A DNA stretch of 28,177 bases, taken from a virus. Positions within the stretch are counted from its first letter, which is position 1, and every line of letters begins with the position of its first letter. Shown in pieces: positions 22,758-28,177 of this stretch. A model generated the notes under the pieces. That model made no database searches. It had not been told where the DNA came from and saw only the letters and a program-made list of their open reading frames with translations. The stretch is taken from IMG/VR virus record IMGVR_UViG_3300035070_003445, positions 1-28,177 of that record; one strand, 5' to 3'. A program made the translations under genes and the position numbers.

Positions 22758-22769
22758 GGTTCTATATCC
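22753..22769 (-). promoter_or_regulatory. Repeated translation start region, copy 2
   Basis: The same 17-mer covers the start of the methyltransferase (ATG at 22757), preceded by CAA to give AAGGA. This supports the shorter start for that gene. Confidence 0.8.
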
Positions 22770-22773
22770 TTGT

Positions 22774-23094
22774 TTATTGTTTTGTATAGGGTTGGTTTGC
22801 TTCATATGCTTCTTTCAAAAGCTGTTCTTTGTCAGCTCCGGATAGCTGGGAAATCAGTTCACAAAAGTGGTGGATTGTTTTGTTCTTGGGTCTATGGATA
22901 CCCTTTCTGAGAGAATGTATAATTTGTTCTCTCATTCCTTTTTGATTGAGTTGGTAATTACGAACCCCCAAAGAAGCCATGGTGTAACGTACCCATGAAG
23001 ATAATCTTTCTGGATTCCAATCCTCACTTGGTGGTTTCCAGTGGGGCGGGGGCCATGATGTAATTAATACTTTTTCGTCAATGTTTCTTCTCAC
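22774..23094 (-). CDS. Small DNA-binding-like protein (HTH, probable)
   Basis: 106 residues with a GTG start that overlaps the upstream stop (GTGA). The first 25 residues are Pro/Trp-rich (TSWPPPHWKPPSEDW); then helices RLSSWVRYTMASLG, REQIIHSLRKGIHRP and TIHHFCELISQLSG and KEQLLKEAYEA. The helix spacing and the SLRKGIHRPKNKT loop look like a divergent XRE/Cro fold. It sits between another HTH gene and the methyltransferase. Function inferred from pattern only. Confidence 0.6.
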   Translation of the reverse strand: MRRNIDEKVLITSWPPPHWKPPSEDWNPERLSSWVRYTMASLGVRNYQLNQKGMREQIIHSLRKGIHRPKNKTIHHFCELISQLSGADKEQLLKEAYEANQPYTKQ

Positions 23095-23357
23095 TTCTTC
23101 TTCTCCTTTGTGTCTTTACGGATGGCATCCATCCCTAAAATAATAATGTTGTTGGTTGGTTGGTTCGTGTATTTGGCTATGTATTCACACAATACATAGT
23201 ATTTCATGATTTGGGGATGGGCACGGCCACAGGCATAACTATCGATACATTGCGATGTTACACCAATGTAGCCGGCCATATCCTTCCATCTAAACTTGTA
23301 CTTCCTCTTCATGGAACATAGCCAGAAGGAAAAGTGGGGCGCTCTTATTTTCTCCAT
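23091..23357 (-). CDS. XRE-like HTH regulator candidate
   Basis: 88 residues from ATG 23357; a GTG at 23369 is possible. The core KFRWKDMAGYIGVTSQCIDS and the following YACGRAHPQIMKYYVLCEYI have the helix spacing of an XRE-type HTH. The C-terminus is lysine-rich. The start lies inside the end of the exonuclease gene (overlap 13 bases). May regulate the divergent promoters at 24080-24132, but this is inference. Confidence 0.65.
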   Translation of the reverse strand: MEKIRAPHFSFWLCSMKRKYKFRWKDMAGYIGVTSQCIDSYACGRAHPQIMKYYVLCEYIAKYTNQPTNNIIILGMDAIRKDTKEKKK

Positions 23358-23917
23358 TTTCGTACCCACAAACGAAAATACAATGCCAATCTTTTAGGGG
23401 TGGAGGTTAGAGTATTGTATAGCCGTTCCACATCCTTGGTATCTTGGAGCGCTTCATGGGTGGGGTATACCTTCCACCCTAGGAATCTACGAATAGAATC
23501 CATGGATAGAGATGGAAGCCCATAAGGAACAAGATACAAATATGATAGCGTGGTGGTATCAATGGCGCGTGGGTCAATGTACGTTTTTATTTTGTATCTC
23601 CACAAAAGATTTCTAATGAACTCTATATCAAAACGTGGGTTATGTCCTACAATGATATAATCTTTCAAGAGAATCCCAATGTGGTGGGCTAACTCTTCTT
23701 GTGATATGGCATCCATCCACGCGCTTGGTGTGTAGCCATTGACGGCCACGGCTTTGGGGTCAATGTGGCTTGGCCATTCTGGCTTGGCTTTGAATGTCCA
23801 TGTCTTCCCATCGTTCCTTCGTATAATACAGACAGAGATTATTTCGTGATAATCGCTATCCAATCCAGTGGTTTCACAATCTAGAAAGATGATTTCTTTT
23901 TTTTGAAGTAGTATCAT
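23345..23917 (-). CDS. DnaQ-like 3'-5' exonuclease (DEDD family)
   Basis: 190 residues from ATG 23917, which has AAGGA about 9 bases upstream and forms TAATG with the stop of the previous gene. Exo I is FLDCETTG (with D and E), Exo II is VGHNPRFDIEF (D), Exo III is HEALQDTKDVERLY (H and D), so a complete DEDDh set. Length is close to bare epsilon-type exonuclease domains. It degrades single strands from the 3' end, for proofreading, mutagenic-end removal or RNA trimming. There is no phage DNA polymerase in the window, so it may assist host polymerase or act in nucleic-acid degradation. Confidence 0.92.
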   Translation of the reverse strand: MILLQKKEIIFLDCETTGLDSDYHEIISVCIIRRNDGKTWTFKAKPEWPSHIDPKAVAVNGYTPSAWMDAISQEELAHHIGILLKDYIIVGHNPRFDIEFIRNLLWRYKIKTYIDPRAIDTTTLSYLYLVPYGLPSLSMDSIRRFLGWKVYPTHEALQDTKDVERLYNTLTSTPKRLALYFRLWVRKWRK

Positions 23918-24051
23918 TATTTGTTTCCTTCGGTATAGCTCCACACCATATATAGCACAAAACAAGCGATTCCAAGCGGGATAGAAGCGCCAATAATGTA
24001 GGGTTTCAGGGATGCCATAAATAGATGAAGTTCGAGTATTGAAATGAACAT
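23917..24051 (-). CDS. 44-residue single-span membrane peptide
   Basis: Starts MFISILELHLFMASL, with a hydrophobic segment PYIIGASIPLGIACFVLYMVW near the C-terminus and a short tail SYTEGNK. Strong ribosome binding site AAGGAG about 9 bases before ATG on the minus strand. First gene of the leftward operon, 50-60 bases from its predicted promoter. Such early membrane peptides can act in superinfection exclusion or lysis control; no family is recognised. Confidence 0.65.
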   Translation of the reverse strand: MFISILELHLFMASLKPYIIGASIPLGIACFVLYMVWSYTEGNK

Positions 24052-24079
24052 GGTTTTGTTCTCCTTGTAAAAAAAAAGT

Positions 24080-24108
24080 TTGACTCGTTGGAAAGTCTTA
24101 GCTATTAT
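24080..24108 (+). promoter_or_regulatory. Rightward promoter
   Basis: -35 TTGACT (24080-24085), a 17-bp spacer, -10 TATTAT (24103-24108). It would drive the 52-residue gene, the XRE regulator and the replication genes. A TTGACA at 24121 has no good -10 at 17 bp. Confidence 0.7.
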
Positions 24109-24132
24109 AAACTTGCCTTCTTGACAAGGCAA
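24104..24132 (-). promoter_or_regulatory. Leftward promoter
   Basis: Reading the minus strand, -35 TTGCCT (24132-24127), a 17-bp spacer and -10 TATAAT (24109-24104). Its -10 overlaps that of the rightward promoter, so the two cannot be used at once on one molecule. Confidence 0.7.
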
Positions 24133-24133
24133 G
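24112..24133. promoter_or_regulatory. Palindromic operator candidate
   Basis: Perfect 8-bp inverted repeat CTTGCCTT / AAGGCAAG with a 6-base spacer. It covers the -35 and spacer of the leftward promoter and lies just after the -10 (transcription start region) of the rightward one, so one bound dimer could affect both. As RNA it would be a short hairpin followed by A, not T, on the plus strand. Confidence 0.65.
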
Positions 24134-24161
24134 AAAAAAACAACCAATAAAGGAAAAAAAC

Positions 24162-24320
24162 ATGACAAGTCAAGATTATAGAAAATATAGAGAACTCATC
24201 AAAAAGCATGGAAAAGTGAAGGGGTTGGAACTCTACAACGAATCATTGAAAGAAACCCCAGCTTATAAGCAATGGAAAAAAAACATGGATAAAAACAATG
24301 GGGGAAAAGATGTTTCCTAG
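24162..24320 (+). CDS. Small basic protein, 52 residues
   Basis: Starts MTSQDYRKYRELIKKHGKVK and ends KNNGGKDVS; helical, rich in Lys and Tyr. AAAGGA lies 7-12 bases before ATG. First gene of the rightward operon. It overlaps the start of the XRE gene by 23 bases. Function unknown; small early proteins of this type are often host-takeover or regulatory factors, which is only a guess here. Confidence 0.6.
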   Translation: MTSQDYRKYRELIKKHGKVKGLELYNESLKETPAYKQWKKNMDKNNGGKDVS

Positions 24321-24519
24321 ATGGATAAGTAAGCAACTTGTAAAAAATGACATGAGCCAAAGAGAGCTATCCGAACAATTGGGCATCCATGAATCTTTGG
24401 TTTCTCGATGGATGAAGGGGGAGCGCGTCCCAACTCTTCCGCGTATTATCAAGCTATCTTCCATCTTTGGGGTGGGAGTGGAAGAGATACTGAAGAAGAT
24501 GGGGAAGCTAGATGTATAA
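24298..24519 (+). CDS. XRE/Cro-type HTH regulator
   Basis: 73 residues (ATG 24310 is an alternative start). Clear HTH: LVKNDMSQRELSEQLGIHES followed by LVSRWMKGERVPTLPRIIKL and SSIFGVGVEEILKK, the complete five-helix XRE fold with nothing else, so Cro-like in size. The palindrome at 24112-24133 is the natural candidate operator. It may set the balance between the two divergent operons. Overlaps the next gene start by 8 bases. Confidence 0.88.
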   Translation: MGEKMFPRWISKQLVKNDMSQRELSEQLGIHESLVSRWMKGERVPTLPRIIKLSSIFGVGVEEILKKMGKLDV

Positions 24520-25099
24520 GCTTAGCCAATACATCAAAAGTCTATCTGAAGAGTTTCCAGAAGTCATCAAAGCCACCACAAAGCCTTTGTGGAAAAAGTG
24601 GATAACAGGACGACAAAAACCAACACATAAGCAGATGGATAAGTTTTTGAATCTCATCCCAGAAAGAGCGGGCCACAAGAAACACTTCCAAGCCCAAGCG
24701 TTTCTTCTGTCGAAACATGTCCAAGAGAATGGGGGTTTTGAACACTCGTTTCCTGTTCTTCCCATGGCATGCCCACGGCCAAGATTCACGAAGTTCGGAC
24801 GGCCATATATGCCCAAGAAATATATGGATTGGAAGAAGAACTTGGCCAAGATGATGGAATCTCTTCCCCTAGATGGATTGGATGGGCCGGTTAAAATAAC
24901 GCTAGAATTCCATTTTTTCAGCGAGAACAAACCATGGGGAATCCATCAACAAAAACCCGATGTAGACAACTTGATAAAAGCCGTTCTTGATAGCGCCCAA
25001 GATAGCGGGCTAATACTAGATGATGACCATGTTTATAGTGTGACGGCATCCAAGTATTGGGGCCATGAACCCAAGATTACCATGAAAATACAGTACTAA
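24512..25099 (+). CDS. rusA: RusA-type Holliday junction resolvase with N-terminal extension
   Basis: 195 residues. The RusA core is the C-terminal ~115 residues: ACPRPRFTKFGRPYMPKKY, then PVKITLEFHF, KPDVDNLIKAVLDSAQDSG and LILDDDHVYSVTASKYWG. D150, D152 and D171 correspond to the acidic cluster that binds metal in RusA. E. coli RusA is ~120 residues; the extra ~80 N-terminal residues contain a helical unit (LSQYIKSLSEEFPEVIKATT, LWKKWITGRQKPTHKQMDKF) that resembles an HTH. It would cut four-way junctions in replicated or recombined DNA before packaging. The extension may be the remnant of a fused regulator or a DNA-binding aid. Confidence 0.9.
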   Translation: MYKLSQYIKSLSEEFPEVIKATTKPLWKKWITGRQKPTHKQMDKFLNLIPERAGHKKHFQAQAFLLSKHVQENGGFEHSFPVLPMACPRPRFTKFGRPYMPKKYMDWKKNLAKMMESLPLDGLDGPVKITLEFHFFSENKPWGIHQQKPDVDNLIKAVLDSAQDSGLILDDDHVYSVTASKYWGHEPKITMKIQY

Positions 25100-25106
25100 A
25101 TAAATG

Positions 25107-25126
25107 GGGGCCGGAAAACCAGCCCC
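25107..25126 (+). promoter_or_regulatory. mRNA hairpin before primase gene
   Basis: GGGGCCGG pairs with CCAGCCCC around an AAAA loop, with one C-A mismatch. No T-run follows, so it is not an intrinsic terminator. It may separate or stabilise the mRNA between resolvase and primase genes. Confidence 0.5.
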
Positions 25127-25168
25127 ACACAACCAACGTATCAACACAAAACAAGGAGAAGATACACA

Positions 25169-26056
25169 ATGAAAATAACAGCTTTAGAGAAAATATACAA
25201 CCCTAGCAAGCCAATAAAACTAGATTATGATTTTGAATCTTTGGGGAAGTTCATTTGTAAAAAGAGAAATATCAGCAAGAAGGAAGAAGTTCCATGTTGG
25301 AGTCCTGCCACGTTCTCCAAGATACCACTGAAAAACGACAATGTTGTCGAGGTATCATGTGCCGTTTTCGATATAGATGATGGGGCGAAATGGATAACAC
25401 ATCTACTTTTTAGCAAGTTCCAATACATAGCCCATACATCATTTTCTCATACTGGATTTAACCACAAATGGAGATTGGTGATACCTTTTACCAAACCAGT
25501 TCCATCCCATCTTTGGGAAGGGGCTTGGATGCAGTGTAAGAGATTATTCTTTGAAACCACTGGGAAAGCCATAGATGAAAAATGTAAGGATGCCCGAAGA
25601 TTCTATTTCTTGGGAAATGAAACAACCCAATCACTTTTTAAACATACAATTAACAAAAAAGGAATGACCTTTTCGATAGATTTTGACAAGTGCGTAAAGT
25701 ACAAAGAAGAGATAAAAAAGCGGGAAAAGGAGAAATTGGAGCGATTGAAAAAACGGTATAACGCTATTCAGAATCTTCCCCAATATGCACAAGACCCCAA
25801 AGAAAGCTTATCTTTGAAACTGTCCACAGATGCCACATATCGAGAGTCTTTGGGAAGAAAGATTGGTGGAAGAAATAGTGGTGGAGCAAATCCAAGAATG
25901 ATTGGGTGGAATTGTCCATCATGTGGGAGAAGTGACGCAACGTATTATTATGTTGAACCGCTGGGAAACAAAACAACCGCCCAATGTGGACATATGAACT
26001 CATGTGGCCAGTGGTGGACATTGTTCCAGCTCGGCCGTTCTTTTGGGGTGTGCTAA
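25169..26056 (+). CDS. AEP-type primase with C-terminal zinc ribbon
   Basis: 295 residues, strong ribosome binding site (AAGGAG, 10-11 bases before ATG). FDIDDG with D68 and D70 gives the DxD metal motif; HTSFSHTGFNHKWRLVIPF with H94 and the downstream Arg matches the sxH and R-V-P strand of archaeo-eukaryotic primases of plasmid and phage type; DARRFYFLG fits the third conserved element. A charged helical linker follows (about 175-205), then WNCPSCGRSD and AQCGHMNSCGQWW, a zinc ribbon likely used to bind DNA. It would make primers for phage DNA and acts with the helicase encoded next, starting one base after its stop. Confidence 0.85.
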   Translation: MKITALEKIYNPSKPIKLDYDFESLGKFICKKRNISKKEEVPCWSPATFSKIPLKNDNVVEVSCAVFDIDDGAKWITHLLFSKFQYIAHTSFSHTGFNHKWRLVIPFTKPVPSHLWEGAWMQCKRLFFETTGKAIDEKCKDARRFYFLGNETTQSLFKHTINKKGMTFSIDFDKCVKYKEEIKKREKEKLERLKKRYNAIQNLPQYAQDPKESLSLKLSTDATYRESLGRKIGGRNSGGANPRMIGWNCPSCGRSDATYYYVEPLGNKTTAQCGHMNSCGQWWTLFQLGRSFGVC

Positions 26057-26057
26057 A

Positions 26058-27347
26058 ATGAAAGAATTTAATACAGCAAAAACAACATATATAGAACCCC
26101 AAGAAATGGGGCTGAAGACCACCATAAAAGTGGTCAGTGGGAACATTATCGAGACGGTCAGAAATAGCCGTTTCAATGTGGTGGTACTTCTCACAAAACA
26201 CCCATATTTTGGGGATTTGGGTTTGAACGAGTTTAACCGCTTGGTGTACTGGAATGGGAAGCCCATAGATGATAATCAGCTCTCCAGAATGTCCACATGG
26301 ATGGAAGCCGTTTATGATGTGCGTCCATCTGTACAACTTATGTTGGAGTGTTGCAACCAAGTTGCAGAAGACAAGAAATACAACCCATTAGCCCAATACT
26401 TTGAAGGGAAAAGATGGGATGAAGTGAAGAGATTGGAATTTCTTTTGGAAGACTATTTTGGAGCGCAACCCAGCACAATAAATAGAGCATATTCTAAGAA
26501 GTTCTTCATTGGAGCGATTAGAAGAGCGCTATTTTCCACCATGGAGAAGCCAGTGAAACATGATAGTGTTCTGGTACTCTTCGGGAAACAGGGACTGAAA
26601 AAGAGTACGTCCATAGAAATCTTGGCTTTATGCCAAGAGTGGTTTGGGGATACTCCTTTGGACATCACCAACAAAGATTATGTTCTTCATCTCAATGGGA
26701 GATTATTGTATGAAATGAAGGAGATGGCCAAGAGAGCAAAAGACAAGAAATTGGAGAAAGCATTTCTTGACCAGAAAATAGATTCTCTACGTCTTCCATA
26801 TGGACGGATTAGAATAGACATCCCCAGGAGAACTTCTTTTATAGCAACCACAAACCGCTTGGACATCTTGAACGATGCCACGGGAAGCCGTAGGTGGTGG
26901 CCGGTTATGTGTGGCTATTATTGGGATAAGAATGGAGATATGGAAGCATGGGAAAAGAAGAAGAGAATAGACATCCAAGGGTTGAAGAAAATCAAAGACC
27001 AAATTTGGCTTGAAGCACTTCACTATTCCAAGAATGAAGAAGAAATACATTGGCTAACAGATGAAGAGGAAGCTAGCCGAGAAGATGGAAGAGAAGCCTT
27101 TACAAGCCATCACCCACAAACCCCCATTGTGATGGGAATCGTTAGAGATATGGCCAGCCAAGGGAAGAAACACTTTCTCCCAGAAGAGATAATTGACCGT
27201 ATGGATATACCAACAAATCAACGTGATTTTATTGTAAAGAACACGATAGAGAGCATTTTATTAGAAAAAGGGTATAGTAAAAAGAAACAACGTGTTCGTA
27301 CTCATGCGGGAACGTCACACCCAATATGGAGATGGTCACATGGATAA
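26058..27347 (+). CDS. VirE/D5-like replicative helicase (P-loop ATPase)
   Basis: 429 residues from ATG 26058, one base after the primase stop, rather than an in-frame ATG at 26004. N-terminal ~120 residues precede an AAA+/SF3-like core: Walker A region LFGKQGLKKST (176-184; Lys182, Ser183), LNGRLLYEMKEMAKRAKDKK as the Walker B-like segment, LRLPYGRIRIDIPRRTSFIA then TTNRLDILNDATGSRRWWPV, which match the family signature (sensor Asn, arginine finger). The C-terminus carries a winged-helix-like part. It unwinds DNA with the adjacent primase. The usual Gly before the Walker Lys is Lys181. Confidence 0.88.
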   Translation: MKEFNTAKTTYIEPQEMGLKTTIKVVSGNIIETVRNSRFNVVVLLTKHPYFGDLGLNEFNRLVYWNGKPIDDNQLSRMSTWMEAVYDVRPSVQLMLECCNQVAEDKKYNPLAQYFEGKRWDEVKRLEFLLEDYFGAQPSTINRAYSKKFFIGAIRRALFSTMEKPVKHDSVLVLFGKQGLKKSTSIEILALCQEWFGDTPLDITNKDYVLHLNGRLLYEMKEMAKRAKDKKLEKAFLDQKIDSLRLPYGRIRIDIPRRTSFIATTNRLDILNDATGSRRWWPVMCGYYWDKNGDMEAWEKKKRIDIQGLKKIKDQIWLEALHYSKNEEEIHWLTDEEEASREDGREAFTSHHPQTPIVMGIVRDMASQGKKHFLPEEIIDRMDIPTNQRDFIVKNTIESILLEKGYSKKKQRVRTHAGTSHPIWRWSHG

Positions 27348-27585
27348 TGAACGAATGACAGAAGACGACAGTGTTTTCCAGCTATTGGACGTGGCATATT
27401 GCTTATTGGGAGATGGTGAGAATCCAATGAAGGTTATCCGAATGGCCATGTTTATAGCCATCTTGGAAAGTCACCACCAAGGGAAAACACCCGAAGAAGT
27501 GAAGGCTATGTTTTATGTCATGATGCGGAAATTTGAAAAACAATATCCTCGTTATGATACCCATATAGACTTTGGGGAAGAGTAG
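27340..27585 (+). CDS. Small acidic helical protein
   Basis: 81 residues from ATG 27340, overlapping the helicase stop by 8 bases; ATG 27355 is a possible later start. Helices DSVFQLLDVAYCLLGDG, VIRMAMFIAILESHHQGK and PEEVKAMFYVMMRKFEKQYP. Acidic, no membrane segment, not recognised. Located between helicase and nuclease genes, so a replication accessory factor is plausible. Confidence 0.65.
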   Translation: MDNERMTEDDSVFQLLDVAYCLLGDGENPMKVIRMAMFIAILESHHQGKTPEEVKAMFYVMMRKFEKQYPRYDTHIDFGEE

Positions 27586-27586
27586 A

Positions 27587-28162
27587 ATGGAGGAAAGCCC
27601 CCAAGAGCGCTTCCAAAGAATGGCCAAGGAAGCCCATGAAAGTGAAGATTTGGTATATCATTATCTAACCGTGAAACATGATATGGGTTTTTATCTCACT
27701 TCCCAAGATAAGCAAAAAGAAGGAATAAAGAAGGGCTGGCATGTTCCCGATATACAAAGCCATAAACGCACCCAAACCACCATAGAAGTGAAAGAAGACA
27801 TACGATGTGGGAAGACTGGGAATTTGGCTTTTGAAAGTGATTGCTTGGAACGTCTGAAGGCTTGGAGTGTAGCCCATTCCAAGCCCAATATGTTCTTGGC
27901 TTATATCAACCACAAAGATTTTCATGTGGACTTTTTCCAATGTAGTCACGATGTGGATAGGCTAAGGAAAGAACTGGAATGGCTTTGTGTGCTTCGTCCT
28001 GATTGCAAAGAAGTACAAGGTGGTGACCAAGGAATCAAGCTTTGGATTATCCCTTTGGCCGTGGCTCGTTCCATGGTGTCTTGTGTCACTTCCTCCATTA
28101 TGTCCCATGCTGATAATGTAGGGTTCTCGATTATTGCAAAAATAAAATTACAAAAGAAATAG
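27587..28162 (+). CDS. PD-(D/E)XK nuclease
   Basis: 191 residues from ATG 27587 (two bases after the previous stop, GGGGAAGAG upstream). The motif is VPDIQ with D55, then TTIEVKED with E67 and K69, then GKTGNLAFESD, the D-(x)n-E-x-K and TGN..E arrangement of a common phage PD-(D/E)XK family. The second half has strands FLAYINHKDFHVDFF and helices. Likely acts on DNA ends, flaps or junctions during replication or recombination. Last gene before the right edge. Confidence 0.8.
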   Translation: MEESPQERFQRMAKEAHESEDLVYHYLTVKHDMGFYLTSQDKQKEGIKKGWHVPDIQSHKRTQTTIEVKEDIRCGKTGNLAFESDCLERLKAWSVAHSKPNMFLAYINHKDFHVDFFQCSHDVDRLRKELEWLCVLRPDCKEVQGGDQGIKLWIIPLAVARSMVSCVTSSIMSHADNVGFSIIAKIKLQKK

Positions 28163-28177
28163 CCGTGTAGATACCAA

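Noticed and set aside
25107-25126. Intrinsic terminator before the primase gene
   Set aside because: The stem has a mismatch and no T-run follows; the downstream genes appear to belong to the same operon.
1-28177. Temperate phage or prophage
   Set aside because: HTH regulators and divergent promoters are present, but no integrase, transposase, partition gene or att-like repeat was found, so lysogeny is not supported.
1-28177. tRNA genes
   Set aside because: No cloverleaf-like segment with a GTTCRANTC T-loop and CCA end was seen in the intergenic gaps, which are all shorter than 175 bases.

Overview
The window reads as most or all of a small tailed bacteriophage genome (Caudoviricetes, siphovirus-like), about 28 kb and roughly 40% G+C by eye. 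It has a complete head-packaging set, a tail set with a tape-measure gene and a frameshifted tail assembly chaperone, a lysis pair, and a replication module. I see no sheath, integrase, DNA polymerase, tRNA or rRNA gene. A tape measure of 728 residues would predict a tail of about 110 nm at 1.5 Å per residue (inference). The last plus-strand gene ends 15 bases before the right edge and the first begins at base 81 on the same strand, so a circular or circularly permuted genome cut at an arbitrary point fits, but this is not shown. The host is unknown. The repeat-rich fibre motif is often seen in aquatic phages; the UviB/BhlA-like holin and the N-terminal peptidoglycan-binding endolysin point to different host types.

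Layout. (1) 81-4992, plus: PP-loop ATPase of the PAPS-reductase type, terminase small and large subunits, portal, scaffold-like coiled-coil protein. (2) 4989-7480, plus: small basic protein, two small beta proteins and a 556-residue repetitive fibre, all between scaffold and capsid genes, closed by a strong terminator. (3) 7556-9033: a membrane-anchored Cys-rich protein, a 45-bp direct repeat carrying five TTATACACA boxes, then the major capsid protein. (4) 9034-13116: a possible attenuator with nested leader peptides, head-tail connector candidates, major tail protein, the chaperone pair with a well-formed -1 frameshift signal, and an HK97-gp10-like protein. (5) 13119-20355: tape measure and two large tail-tip proteins. 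(6) 20348-21584: amidase endolysin and holin.

(7) 21565-24051, minus: a leftward operon read from about 24100, encoding a 44-residue membrane peptide, a DnaQ-type exonuclease, two HTH-like proteins, a beta-class DNA methyltransferase, an unknown protein and a SWIM zinc-finger miniprotein. (8) 24162-28162, plus: a rightward operon with a 52-residue protein, an XRE regulator, a RusA resolvase with an N-terminal extension, an AEP-type primase with zinc ribbon, a VirE/D5-like helicase, a small acidic protein and a PD-(D/E)XK nuclease. The two operons diverge from overlapping face-to-face promoters (24080-24132) with a palindrome between them, which looks like the early switch.

Most notable signals: no GATC found in the whole window; the dnaX-like frameshift cassette at 12364-12427; the DnaA-box-like cluster overlapping the likely capsid promoter; and a three-hairpin region with a PPP-containing leader peptide downstream of the capsid gene. 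Motif searches were by eye; no database search was run.
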